From Lachnospiraceae bacterium (GTDB taxonomy: Bacteria; Bacillota; Clostridia; Lachnospirales; Lachnospiraceae), in assembly GCA_016284315.1 (NCBI GenBank), contig JAEEOO010000069.1, forward strand, positions 1-64,000: 64,000 nt of DNA. Direction: 5' to 3'. A program made the position numbers and the translations under genes. The notes below the pieces were generated by a model. That model was not told where the DNA came from. It searched no databases and saw only the letters and a program-made list of their open reading frames with translations. Of the stretch, positions 8,307 through 17,221 are shown piece by piece. Positions within the stretch are counted from its first letter, which is position 1, and the number at the start of each line of letters is the position of its first letter.

Positions 8307-8969
8307 CTATTTATTGTATATTTTTACAAGAATTGTCATGTAAATACATGCGATGGTGGCTGAATAGATGACACCTGCGATAATATCGGTGATCCAGTGA
8401 ACTCCTGCAAGGGCACGTCCTGCAACGGCAAGGAGCATAACGATGATGGCGCAAAAGCGAAGGACGTTGAACAGAACCTTCTTCTCGTAAAAGATCACTG
8501 ACCAGGCGCTGATAGCGGTGCTTAAAATGGTGCAGATAACAAGCACATGAGATGAGGGGAATGAAGCCTCAAGCTCGGTCTCATCGGGTAAAAGATAAGG
8601 TCTGTAATTAAGAGCGAACTTATCAAATACAACATAGAGAATAACTACGAGCACATAAACGCCTGCTAATACAAGGATCGCCTTATCAACTTTTAAAAGG
8701 CTTTTTCTCTGGATCAGCTGAATAAATCCGATAACTACAAATGATAAAGCAACCAAAAGGGCGATTCCCATAAAAAGGTCGGTTATCTTATCCCAGGTAA
8801 GGTTAAGTCCGATGGCATCAGCAAATGCTTTGTTCATAGCAGAGAAGCCAACTGAGGTTTCGTTGGGACCGATGGGTGCTTTGTCTACAACGCTGACAAG
8901 AACCGTATAAACTATAGATAAAACAAACAAACATCCGGAGGCGATAACGCCATATTTCCTTTTTTCCAT
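8307..8969 (-). CDS. PAP2-family membrane phosphatase (second copy)
   Basis: A 220-residue membrane protein with about six hydrophobic segments and diverged PAP2 motifs: KFALNYRP, PSSH in place of PSGH, and GRALAGVHWITD (R-x5-H-x3-D). The histidines and arginines needed for catalysis are kept. The substrate may be a lipid phosphate such as undecaprenyl diphosphate but is not shown. I start at ATG 8967-8969, seven bases after GGAG (8977-8980); the frame extends further with a TTG codon. It is not closely similar to the PAP2 protein at 1377-1952, so it is not a recent duplicate. Confidence 0.82.
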   Translation of the reverse strand: MEKRKYGVIASGCLFVLSIVYTVLVSVVDKAPIGPNETSVGFSAMNKAFADAIGLNLTWDKITDLFMGIALLVALSFVVIGFIQLIQRKSLLKVDKAILVLAGVYVLVVILYVVFDKFALNYRPYLLPDETELEASFPSSHVLVICTILSTAISAWSVIFYEKKVLFNVLRFCAIIVMLLAVAGRALAGVHWITDIIAGVIYSATIACIYMTILVKIYNK

Positions 8970-9121
8970 GACAGAACTCCTAAACAATTTTTCCCGCTCC
9001 GGGCGGAATCCTCTGTAATTATTACATAAAAAAATAGTCTTGTACAGATGGCTATAAATTATAAAGGGGAGTCTCCGATATATATAATAGAAACTAGGTT
9101 GTAAAAGGATTTACAATCATA

Positions 9122-9442
9122 ATGAGTACCGGAATGAGCCATGGATGGCAGGGAGGTAGCATTGCAGTTTATGGAGGACAGAGCCTTTACAAGATCGAAG
9201 CCGTAAACGCTCCGACCAGACCGAAGAAGCTGAAAAGAGACGGCAACCAAGGCGGCCGTAATGAGTATTATCAGGATGATTCTAAGGGAAGGAAGGGCAA
9301 AGGATTTGGCGACTTACTTGCAGAAGTAGGGAACAAATCGGAAGAATCAGGGAATATCCGGATTCGAACAACCGGATACACCAAGAATGGTGTTCCTTCG
9401 GAATTTTTTATTCAAATGAGAGACTACACTTTCCAAAGGTAG
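9122..9442 (+). CDS. Hypothetical protein, 106 residues
   Basis: I do not recognise a family. The protein is hydrophilic, with a Gly-rich start (GWQGGSIAVYGGQSLYKIEA), a basic Lys/Arg/Gly middle (residues 30-62) and a more regular end. No signal peptide or membrane segment is visible. A weak AAAGGA lies about 13 bases before ATG 9122; ATG 9134 is the alternative. A TATAAT at 9083-9088 and a strong terminator directly after the stop support a real transcribed gene. The basic middle would suit nucleic acid binding, but that is a guess. Confidence 0.55.
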   Translation: MSTGMSHGWQGGSIAVYGGQSLYKIEAVNAPTRPKKLKRDGNQGGRNEYYQDDSKGRKGKGFGDLLAEVGNKSEESGNIRIRTTGYTKNGVPSEFFIQMRDYTFQR

Positions 9443-9445
9443 TAG

Positions 9446-9477
9446 AGATGGCAGAAATAATATCTGCCATCTTTTTT
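9446..9477 (+). terminator. Terminator between convergent genes
   Basis: Perfect 10-bp stem AGATGGCAGA/TCTGCCATCT (9446-9455 with 9463-9472) and T6 tail on the plus strand; the D-lactate-dehydrogenase-like gene ends 31 bp away from the other side. Confidence 0.78.
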
Positions 9478-9503
9478 GATGAAAGATATTTAAAGTGCGA
9501 TGT

Positions 9504-10472
9504 TTAAGATACTATATTTCCGTCGCCTTCAAGGATGTGTACGATGGAGTGTTCCACCATATCTGATATGGCGTTCTCGGTATAGAAAGCCATATGAGGA
9601 AGCATTAGCACATTGGGAAGGTCTTTTAAAATAGACATTTCCCGGTGTGCTATATTTTTATATTTGTAATCACCGTAGAAAATTCCGAGTTCATTTTCGA
9701 TAACGTCAAGGGCTGCGGCTCCGACTTTTCCGGATTCAAGGGCATCTAAAAATGCAGGAGTATCAATTATGCTGCCACGAGCTGTATTGATTATGACGAC
9801 ACCGTTTTTCATCTTTTTCAGGGACTCGGTGTTTACCATGTGAAAACTGCTTTCCGTTGCGGGAGTGTGGAAGGTGATAACATCTGCGTTTTCAAAAAGT
9901 TCGTCAAGAGAAACGTACTTAGCGTAAGAAGCAGCTTCGGGATTTTCGAAGGGGTCATATGCAAGTGTTTTACATCCGAATCCGCTTAAGTTCTTGATAA
10001 CATGGGTTCCGATCTTCCCTGTACCAACAACACCAACGGTTAGGTCTTTGATCTCACGTCCGATGTTGCCGGGAAGGGAATAGTCCATTCCTTCGGCGCG
10101 CTTGATGATGGATTTCATTCTTCTTAATGACATTAAAATGAGCATTACGGTATAGTCTGCGACGCTCCCGGTGGAGTAGGTTACATTGCTGACTTTGACA
10201 CCATATTTTTTTGCTGCTTCAAGATCAATGTGGTCATAACCGATGGTTCTGGTTGAAATATGCTTAACGCCTGCCTCTTTCCAAGCGGCGATTATTTCGT
10301 CTGTTGCGGGTTGGGTAATTATGGAGACTCCGTCACAGCCTTTTGCGAGAGATGCATTTTCTACGGTTTGGGCTTCTCTGATGGGTACGATCTCGACACC
10401 GTACTGTTTTCCAAACTTCTCAAAGTAGAATGCTTCATCAAAATCCCTGTAATTGTAGGCTGCAATTTTCAT
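9504..10472 (-). CDS. D-2-hydroxyacid dehydrogenase (D-lactate dehydrogenase-like)
   Basis: A 322-residue NAD-dependent dehydrogenase. The NAD-binding domain has GVVGTGKIGTHV (GxGxxG), with DP in AYDPFE as the adenosine-ribose site. Catalytic residues are visible: Arg in NTARGSIID, Glu in DVIENELG, His in LPHMAFYTENA. This layout is that of D-lactate dehydrogenases and VanH, which reduce pyruvate or related 2-oxoacids. The start is ATG 10470-10472 directly after GGAGGAG; the longer frame lacks a site. It is divergent from the GH31 gene, and the shared 219-bp region holds a perfect palindrome, so both may be carbon-controlled. Confidence 0.85.
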   Translation of the reverse strand: MKIAAYNYRDFDEAFYFEKFGKQYGVEIVPIREAQTVENASLAKGCDGVSIITQPATDEIIAAWKEAGVKHISTRTIGYDHIDLEAAKKYGVKVSNVTYSTGSVADYTVMLILMSLRRMKSIIKRAEGMDYSLPGNIGREIKDLTVGVVGTGKIGTHVIKNLSGFGCKTLAYDPFENPEAASYAKYVSLDELFENADVITFHTPATESSFHMVNTESLKKMKNGVVIINTARGSIIDTPAFLDALESGKVGAAALDVIENELGIFYGDYKYKNIAHREMSILKDLPNVLMLPHMAFYTENAISDMVEHSIVHILEGDGNIVS

Positions 10473-10577
10473 GGTCTCCTCCGATCGAATCCCTATGGGA
10501 ATAACAAGATTAAACAGAATACTGACGAAAGAATTATAACGCAGGATATTGGGTAAAAAAAGTGTAAATTCTAATAA

Positions 10578-10589
10578 GAAAACGTTTTC
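10578..10589. promoter_or_regulatory. Perfect palindrome GAAAACGTTTTC, candidate LacI/CcpA-type operator
   Basis: A 12-bp perfect palindrome with central CG, the form typical of operators for LacI-family regulators and close to cre sites. It overlaps the -35 region of the GH31 promoter, where binding would block transcription, and lies 106 bp upstream of the divergent D-lactate-dehydrogenase-like gene. Confidence 0.5.
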
Positions 10590-10604
10590 CAAATTGATAA
10601 ATCA

Positions 10605-10613
10605 TGTTATAAT
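10605..10613 (+). promoter_or_regulatory. Extended -10 promoter of GH31 gene
   Basis: TGTTATAAT, a perfect TGn extended -10, 79 bp before the start; the -35 position (10585-10590) is poor. A second TATAAT is at 10626-10631. Confidence 0.55.
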
Positions 10614-10691
10614 CATGGAAACTTGTATAATAAATACAATGAAAACCGAAACTGATAAATAGAGAAGGCTATATAAAAGGAAAGGCTTGCT

Positions 10692-12986
10692 ATGAGAGAC
10701 TACGGAAAGATAAAAACTTGGAAACTTGACGGAAGAACTGTATACGTACAGTTTGAAAAACAGAAAATGGAAATAACGGTTTTGACGGATGAGATCGTAA
10801 ATGTTTTTGTTCCGATATGGAGCGAGGATCACAGGTCAAAGGCCATCGAGAAGGAAGACCTTGAGAGAGTTTATTCACAGGGATTCACTGTTAATGCTGA
10901 ACTTAAAAAGGACGAGAACGGAACCGAACTTGTTATCACAACCGGAAAGATAAAAACTATTGTTAGTGACAACGGTTATGTTGATTTTTATACATTGGAT
11001 GGAAAAGCAGTTTCTCGGGAGTTCAGAGGAGAAAGAGTTCCTATCAAGACTCTCGGAATCTGGGAGATGGAGCTCTTAAGAGCGGAAGGTCACACCGTTG
11101 CCGATACGGTTTTGAACAAACCTGTATCAGATACCAGAGTAGTGGGAAAAGACGAGCCTATATACGGTCTCGGAGATAAGATGGGACTTCTTGATAAGAG
11201 AAGCTATGAATATGAAAACTGGAATACGGACGATCCTTCGGCTCATAATGAGCAGTACAGATCTCTTTATAAATCCATTCCTTTTGTTATCTGCAAAAAG
11301 CCTGAGTATGCTTACGGACTTTTCTATGATAATACTTTCCACAGCTATTTTGACCTTGCGAAGGAGAACAAGGAATATATTGCTTATTCAGCTGATGACG
11401 GAAATCTTGACCTATATTTTATAGGCGGGGGAAGCATCAAAAATGTTATCGGTAACTATACCTTCCTTACCGGACGCACACCCCTTCCCCAGCTTTGGAC
11501 ACTTGGATATCACCAGTGCAGATGGGGCTACTCAAGCGCAAAAGACATTACCGAGATCGCAGAGAAATTCCGTGAGCTTGATATTCCTTGTGAGTCTGTT
11601 CAGTACGACATCGATTACATGGACGGGTACCGTGTATTTACCTGGAATGAAAAAGACTACGGACCTAAGGGTGAGCTTTTCGAAAAGCTTTACAAGAAAG
11701 GCTTCAAGCCTGTTGTTATAATCGATCCCGGAACAAAGCGCGAAGAAGGTTACTTCATGTATGAAGAGGGTACCAAGAATGGTTACTTCTTCAGAAACGC
11801 TGAGGATACTGAGGACTACGTAAATGAAGTTTGGCCCGGAGAAGCTAATTATCCAGACTTCGGAAGAGACGAAGTAAGAAAGTGGTGGGGGAAGCATGTT
11901 AACGACCTCACCGATATGGGCGTGGCTGCTATCTGGAATGACATGAATGAGCCTGCAAGTTTTAAGGGACCCCTTCCCGAGGACGTTGTGGGATACGACG
12001 AAGACAGAAAGACAACCCACAGAGAGCTCCATAATGTGTACGGACATTTCATGGGCAAGGCAACATACGAGGCCATGAAAGAACATACAAAGAAAAGACC
12101 GTTGGTTATCACAAGGGCGTGCTACAGCGGAAGCCAGAAGTACTGTGCGGTATGGACGGGAGATAACCAAAGTTTGTGGTCCCACCTTCAGGGGATGATT
12201 CCTCAGCTTTGCACTTTGGGTATGTGTGGATTTGCTGTAAACGGTGTTGATATCGGAGGTTTTGGCTCAGATACTACTCCCGAATTGTTATGCAGATGGA
12301 TCCAGGCTTCAAGCTTTTCAACATTTTTCAGAAACCATTCAGCCAACGGCTGCACCAGACAGGAGCCTTGGCTATTTGGAGATGATGTGGTAGATATTTA
12401 CAGAAAGTATGTAAAACTTCACTACAGATTCCTGCCCTATATCTATGACCTTATGCATGAAGAGCAGGAAAACGGACTGCCCGTAATGAGACCATTGGTT
12501 ATGCATTATGAGGATGATCCCGCTACCTTTAATCTTAACGATGAATACCTTGTGGGAGAAAAGATTCTTGTCAGCCCTGTTGTTAATCCCGGCGAGCGCG
12601 TTAAAAAGGTTTATCTTCCCGAAGGAAAATGGGTAAGCTATCCTGACGGAAAAACCTATGAAGGAAAGAACTATTACCTGGTTGATGCGCCTCTTGATCA
12701 TATGCCCATATTTATTAAAGAAGGCAGCATAATTCCAATGTACGGCGAAATGTCGTACGTTGGAGAAAAGAAGATGGGTACCCTTGAACTTCTTCTTACC
12801 AAAGGCGCTAAGAACCTCATTCACTATCAGGACGGAGGAGAAGATCTTTCATATCTACAGGGTAATTACAACCTTTACGATATCAAGGTTTCAGAGGCCG
12901 GCGAAGTTAGCTGTGAACTCCTTAACAAAGCGGAAAGTGTTCCTCAATACGAGCACTTCAAAACCATTTGTTTAAATATTGATTAA
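10692..12986 (+). CDS. GH31 alpha-glucosidase (intracellular)
   Basis: A 764-residue family 31 glycoside hydrolase. An N-terminal beta-sandwich (about 1-230) precedes the TIM barrel; the nucleophile Asp lies in IWNDMNEP (about 414-421) and the acid/base Asp in WTGDNQS (about 490). C-terminal beta domains follow. No signal peptide is present, so it acts in the cytoplasm on imported alpha-linked oligosaccharides (maltose, isomaltose) or, less likely, on alpha-xylosides, which GH31 also includes. The start at ATG 10692 follows AAAGGAAAGG (10677-10686). It stands alone, under an extended -10 promoter with an overlapping palindrome. Confidence 0.92.
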   Translation: MRDYGKIKTWKLDGRTVYVQFEKQKMEITVLTDEIVNVFVPIWSEDHRSKAIEKEDLERVYSQGFTVNAELKKDENGTELVITTGKIKTIVSDNGYVDFYTLDGKAVSREFRGERVPIKTLGIWEMELLRAEGHTVADTVLNKPVSDTRVVGKDEPIYGLGDKMGLLDKRSYEYENWNTDDPSAHNEQYRSLYKSIPFVICKKPEYAYGLFYDNTFHSYFDLAKENKEYIAYSADDGNLDLYFIGGGSIKNVIGNYTFLTGRTPLPQLWTLGYHQCRWGYSSAKDITEIAEKFRELDIPCESVQYDIDYMDGYRVFTWNEKDYGPKGELFEKLYKKGFKPVVIIDPGTKREEGYFMYEEGTKNGYFFRNAEDTEDYVNEVWPGEANYPDFGRDEVRKWWGKHVNDLTDMGVAAIWNDMNEPASFKGPLPEDVVGYDEDRKTTHRELHNVYGHFMGKATYEAMKEHTKKRPLVITRACYSGSQKYCAVWTGDNQSLWSHLQGMIPQLCTLGMCGFAVNGVDIGGFGSDTTPELLCRWIQASSFSTFFRNHSANGCTRQEPWLFGDDVVDIYRKYVKLHYRFLPYIYDLMHEEQENGLPVMRPLVMHYEDDPATFNLNDEYLVGEKILVSPVVNPGERVKKVYLPEGKWVSYPDGKTYEGKNYYLVDAPLDHMPIFIKEGSIIPMYGEMSYVGEKKMGTLELLLTKGAKNLIHYQDGGEDLSYLQGNYNLYDIKVSEAGEVSCELLNKAESVPQYEHFKTICLNID

Positions 12987-13077
12987 TTTCGCAGAAAAAG
13001 TATAAAAATATTCCGCAATATGGTAAAATAATACTCGGTTTGAAAACCATACCGGTATTTTGAAAGGAGTATTGAAA

Positions 13078-14430
13078 ATGGGACTTATTCAGGCATTTAA
13101 GGGTGCCATGGGCGGACAGCTAGCAGATCAGTGGAAAGAGTTCTTCTACTGCGATGCTATCCCTGCTGATACCCTCGTGGTAAAAGGTCAGAAAAAGGTG
13201 ACCGGAAGATCTTCAAACACTAAGGGAGAAGATAACATTATATCCAACGGATCAAGAATCGCAGTAAACGAAGGTCAGTGTATGATCATCGTTGAGTCGG
13301 GTAAAGTCGTAGAGCTTTGCGCTGAGGCAGGCGAATTCACTTATGACACCGGAACAGAGCATTCATTCTTTGACGGAGGAAACCTTGGTCAGAACTTCCT
13401 TAACTTCTTTAAGCAGTTCGGCGATCGTTTCACCTTTGGCGGACAGCCCGGTAAGGATCAGAGAATTTATTACTTCAACATTAAAGAGATCATCGGCAAC
13501 AAGTACGGAACTCCCAGACCTGTTCCTTTCAGAGTCGTAGACCAGAGAGCAGGAATCGATATCGACGTTTCCGTAAAGTGTTTCGGTGAGTACAGCTACA
13601 AGATCTCAAACCCTATGGTATTCTATAGCAACGTTTGTGGTAATGTAACTTCATCTTACAAGAGAGATCAGATCGACGGACAGCTCAAGAGTGAGTTCCT
13701 TACCGCTCTTCAGCCTGCATTCGCAAGAATTTCCGCAATGGGAATCAGATATTCTGCAGTACTTGCTCATACCCAGGAGCTCGCTGACGCTATGCGTGAA
13801 GAGCTTACCAAGCAGTGGTTTGAGGATCGCGGAATCGAGATCGTAAAGGTCGGCGTTTCTTCCCTCGCAGCAGACGAAGAAGACGAGAAGATGCTCAAAG
13901 AGCTTCAGAAGAATGCTGCATTTGTTGATCCTAACCTCCGCAACGCAAACCTTGCAGCAGCTACCATGTCTGCAATGAACGCAGCAGCAAGCAACGAGGG
14001 CGCAGGATCAGCAATGGCATTCATGGGAATGAACATGGCTCAGTTTGCAGGAGCAAACGCAGCAGGCGGATTTGCAGCAGCAGATGCTGTAAACGCACAG
14101 ATCAATCAGCAGGCACAGCCTCAGCAGCAGGCTCCCGCACAGGCAGCACCCGTAGCAGGTTGGGTATGCCCTTCATGCGGTAAGCAGGCTACCGGAAAGT
14201 TCTGTCCTGAGTGTGGCGCAAAGCGTCCCGAGCCCGAAGTAGGTTGGAAGTGCTCATGCGGAGCAGTTAACACCGGTAAGTTCTGTCAGGAGTGTGGAGC
14301 TAAGAAGCCCGCAGGAGAGCCTATCTACAAGTGCGATAAGTGCGGATGGGAACCTGAGGATCCTAAGAATCCTCCTAAGTTCTGCCCTGAGTGTGGCGAT
14401 CCTTTTGATGATGGCGATATCGTTAAATAA
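13078..14430 (+). CDS. SPFH-domain protein with triple zinc ribbon tail
   Basis: A 450-residue cytoplasmic protein of the YdjI-like (virion core protein/SPFH) family. Residues about 1-290 form the SPFH part (GLIQAFKGAMGGQLADQWKE at the N-terminus, later VGVSSLAADEEDEKML). A Gly/Ala/Met/Gln-rich low-complexity linker (about 300-360) leads to three zinc-ribbon units with CxxC or CxC pairs: WVCPSCGKQ, WKCSCGAVN and YKCDKCGWE, each closed by FCPECG or FCQECG. The role is not established; Bacillus relatives sit in envelope-stress operons. ATG 13078 follows AAGGAG (13064-13069). It is monocistronic by its terminator. Confidence 0.82.
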   Translation: MGLIQAFKGAMGGQLADQWKEFFYCDAIPADTLVVKGQKKVTGRSSNTKGEDNIISNGSRIAVNEGQCMIIVESGKVVELCAEAGEFTYDTGTEHSFFDGGNLGQNFLNFFKQFGDRFTFGGQPGKDQRIYYFNIKEIIGNKYGTPRPVPFRVVDQRAGIDIDVSVKCFGEYSYKISNPMVFYSNVCGNVTSSYKRDQIDGQLKSEFLTALQPAFARISAMGIRYSAVLAHTQELADAMREELTKQWFEDRGIEIVKVGVSSLAADEEDEKMLKELQKNAAFVDPNLRNANLAAATMSAMNAAASNEGAGSAMAFMGMNMAQFAGANAAGGFAAADAVNAQINQQAQPQQQAPAQAAPVAGWVCPSCGKQATGKFCPECGAKRPEPEVGWKCSCGAVNTGKFCQECGAKKPAGEPIYKCDKCGWEPEDPKNPPKFCPECGDPFDDGDIVK

Positions 14431-14451
14431 TTAAAGATTTATAACTTATTG

Positions 14452-14484
14452 AAAGCGGAGTTGCAAATGCAGCTCCGCTTTTTT
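14452..14484 (+). terminator. Terminator before the GTPase-NYN gene
   Basis: 9-bp stem AAAGCGGAG/CTCCGCTTT (14452-14460 with 14473-14481) extended by inner pairs, and T6. It ends only 12 bases before the next start codon, so it may act as an attenuator rather than a simple terminator. Confidence 0.75.
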
Positions 14485-14495
14485 AAAATGAAAAT

Positions 14496-17201
14496 ATGAG
14501 AAACTTGAACATCGGTCTTCTTGCTCATGTCGACGCAGGAAAGACAACATTATCTGAAAACATATTATATACATCAGGAGCCATCAGGAATCTGGGTAGG
14601 GTGGATCATAAAGATACTTACCTTGATAACTACGCCATGGAAAAGGAAAGGGGTATAACCATCTTTTCCAAGCAGGCAAGGTTTACCTATGGCGACCTTA
14701 ATATAACCCTTCTCGACACCCCGGGTCATGCGGACTTTTCATCTGAGATGGAGAGAGTTTTATCCGTTCTTGATCTGGCTGTTCTTATTGTCTCTGCCCC
14801 TGAGGGGATCCAGAGCCATACCAGGACTCTCTGGAAGCTCCTTGAGCATTACGAAGTTCCGACGGTTATCTTTGTAAACAAGATGGACATGGAGGGAACG
14901 GGTAAGGAAAAGACACTTACTGAGATTCGGGAGAACCTCAGTAAAAGATGTGTTGAGCTTACAAATGACAATGGCGTCGTAAACGATAATGCAATTGAAG
15001 AGATATCTTCTGCAGATGAAGAGCTTATAGAAGAATATCTTGAATCCGGAACTCTTTCAAAGGAAAGCATTAAGAGCGCCATCGAGAGAAGGCTGGCTTT
15101 CCCTGTATGGTTTGGCTCTGCTCTTAAGAGCGAAGGCATAAATGAACTATTAAGTGGAATAGAGGAATATGCTCCTGAACCTTTTTATGATGAAGATGAA
15201 TTCGGAGCAAGAGTCTTTAAGATAACAAGAAGCGCTTCAGGGGAGAGACTTACCCATCTTAAGATCACGGGAGGCCGCCTCAAGGCCAGAATGGTGATCA
15301 CTGAGAGCAATGATGAAAAGATTGATCAGATAAGAATTTACAGTGGCGAAAAGTATGAAACCGTAGGCGAAGCAGAAGCAGGAACAGTAGTTGCTGTGAC
15401 AGGGCTGTCAAAAACATATTCGGGGCAGGGCCTTGGAAGCGAAAAAGAGAAGATCTTACCTGAGCTTACACCTGTTTTAAGATACAAGATAGTTTTAGAG
15501 CCCACTGAGAATCCACTTTTGTTATATGGAAAGATAAAGGCATTGGAGGAGGAATACCCCGAGCTTTCCTTTGCATGGAACGAGAGGCATAAAGAAATAT
15601 TTGTTAACGTTAACGGCGAGATCCAGCTTCAGGTATTAAAGGCCATCGTAAAAGAAAGATTTGATGCTGATATTTCCTTTGGCGCCGGAAGCATTGTCTA
15701 TAAAGAGACCATAAGGGACAAGGCATACGGTATAGGTCACTTTGAACCATTGAGGCACTATGCGGAGGTTCAGCTATTGCTTGAGCCGGGCGAACCGGGA
15801 AGTGGAATTGAATTTGCGTCTGCATGCAGCGTGGATGATCTTGATAAAAACTGGCAGAGGCTTATTGAGACCCATGTTATGGAGGCAATCCACCCCGGAA
15901 CCCTAACAGGAAGTGAAGTGACGGATATAAGAGTTGTCTTAATGACAGGGCGGGCTCATCCAAAGCATACCGAGGGTGGAGACTTTAGACAGGCAACCTA
16001 CCGTGCTATCAGAAATGCATTGAGACGAGCCTCGGCAATGGGAAAAGCGGTTCTTTTAGAGCCTGTTTACAGATTCAACATGACACTGCCGTCAAAATTT
16101 ATCGGAAGAGCCATGACGGATATAGACAGATTACAGGGAAAAGCTGAGCCGCCGGAACTTACAGGAGACGGAAACACTGCGGTATTAAAGGGAACTGCGC
16201 CTGTATCAACCTTCTGGGAATACACAAAGGAACTGACTGCCTATACTGCAGGTGAAGGGTTTATGAGCCTCGAACTGGCGGGATTTGAGCCCTGCCATAA
16301 TCAAGATGAGGTGGTAAGCAAAAGGGGATATGATCCCGAGGCGGATCTTCGACGTCCTACAGGTTCTGTATTCTGCGCTCACGGCGCGGGATTCCAGGTG
16401 CCCTGGGATGAGGTGGCTGATTATGCCCATATGCCATGTCCGTTGGATAAAAAGACTCTTGAGGAAATGGGAGAGGAATTAACCATCGGTTCGCAGGGCA
16501 CAGATACGGATTTTGTAAGAAGAGAGTCCCAGACCGGAAGCCACGCAGAAAAATTTATATCTATAGAAGAAATAGATGCGATCTTCGCATCCCAGCGCAG
16601 AAACAGGAAAGAAGACGCTGTTTCCAGAAGAAAAATATATAAAAGAGGCAAGGGAAGCGAGAACTATAAGGGAAGTAAGACTGTAAGTGCAAATAGTGAC
16701 AACGGTTATAACAAGCCGGGGAAAGCGCCTCTTCCCAAATGCCTATTCGTAGACGGATATAATATGATCCATGCGTGGGATGAACTTAAAGTTCTTGCGG
16801 ATAACAATATCCATGGAGCAAGAGAGCGTTTGATAGATATTTGCAGTGAGTATCAGGGAATGGTAGGGGGAGAACTGATCCTTGTATTTGATGCTTATAT
16901 GGCTCCGGGAAGCCTTGGCTCCATGAAAAAGATGAAGAACATCTATGTGGTTTACACCAAAGAAGCCGAGACTGCAGATCAGTACATAGAACAGGCAACG
17001 AAGAAGAAGGCCAAGGACTATAACGTCACAGTTGCGACTTCCGATAATATTGTTCAGCTTATCGTTATGAGCGAGGGAGCGCTAAGAATGTCTGCCAGGG
17101 AGTTTGAAACCGAGATCGAAAGGGCAAGAAAAAGACTTCGGGAAGACTATTTGAATAAAGATAATAAACTTGGTAACACAATAATTACGCCGCGAACATA
17201 A
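14496..17201 (+). CDS. TetM-type translational GTPase fused to Rae1/YacP NYN nuclease
   Basis: A 901-residue two-part protein. Residues 1 to about 690 are an EF-G-like ribosomal protection protein: G1 AHVDAGKTT, switch KERGITI, G3 DTPGHAD, G4 NKMD, then domains II-V with a TetM/TetO-like end (RPTGSVFCAHGAGFQVPWDE). A basic linker (about 690-743) leads to a NYN domain of the YacP/Rae1 type with FVDGYNMIHAWDEL, VFDAYMAPG, KEAETADQYIE and VATSDNIVQLIV. TetM-type GTPases enter the ribosomal A site; B. subtilis Rae1 cuts mRNA in the A site. The fusion thus suggests a GTPase-delivered ribosome-dependent RNase; this is inference. Classic TetM is about 640 residues, so the tail is extra. No clear Shine-Dalgarno site precedes the ATG, which sits just behind a terminator hairpin. 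Confidence 0.88.
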   Translation: MRNLNIGLLAHVDAGKTTLSENILYTSGAIRNLGRVDHKDTYLDNYAMEKERGITIFSKQARFTYGDLNITLLDTPGHADFSSEMERVLSVLDLAVLIVSAPEGIQSHTRTLWKLLEHYEVPTVIFVNKMDMEGTGKEKTLTEIRENLSKRCVELTNDNGVVNDNAIEEISSADEELIEEYLESGTLSKESIKSAIERRLAFPVWFGSALKSEGINELLSGIEEYAPEPFYDEDEFGARVFKITRSASGERLTHLKITGGRLKARMVITESNDEKIDQIRIYSGEKYETVGEAEAGTVVAVTGLSKTYSGQGLGSEKEKILPELTPVLRYKIVLEPTENPLLLYGKIKALEEEYPELSFAWNERHKEIFVNVNGEIQLQVLKAIVKERFDADISFGAGSIVYKETIRDKAYGIGHFEPLRHYAEVQLLLEPGEPGSGIEFASACSVDDLDKNWQRLIETHVMEAIHPGTLTGSEVTDIRVVLMTGRAHPKHTEGGDFRQATYRAIRNALRRASAMGKAVLLEPVYRFNMTLPSKFIGRAMTDIDRLQGKAEPPELTGDGNTAVLKGTAPVSTFWEYTKELTAYTAGEGFMSLELAGFEPCHNQDEVVSKRGYDPEADLRRPTGSVFCAHGAGFQVPWDEVADYAHMPCPLDKKTLEEMGEELTIGSQGTDTDFVRRESQTGSHAEKFISIEEIDAIFASQRRNRKEDAVSRRKIYKRGKGSENYKGSKTVSANSDNGYNKPGKAPLPKCLFVDGYNMIHAWDELKVLADNNIHGARERLIDICSEYQGMVGGELILVFDAYMAPGSLGSMKKMKNIYVVYTKEAETADQYIEQATKKKAKDYNVTVATSDNIVQLIVMSEGALRMSAREFETEIERARKRLREDYLNKDNKLGNTIITPRT

Positions 17202-17218
17202 TCGTCCGCGGCGTTTAA
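17187..17218. terminator. Hairpin between convergent GTPase-NYN and GH5 genes
   Basis: 8-bp GC stem ACGCCGCG/CGCGGCGT (17187-17194 with 17207-17214) with the GTPase-NYN stop codon in the loop; T tail short on both sides. Confidence 0.55.
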
Positions 17219-17221
17219 TTC

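Noticed and set aside
11532-12185. Minus-strand open frame of 217 codons inside the GH31 gene
   Set aside because: Antisense shadow of a conserved glycosidase; composition is not protein-like.
14496-16570. Acquired tetracycline resistance gene
   Set aside because: The GTPase part is TetM-like, but the NYN fusion, chromosomal setting and absence of mobile element signs argue against a transferable resistance determinant; no resistance is claimed.
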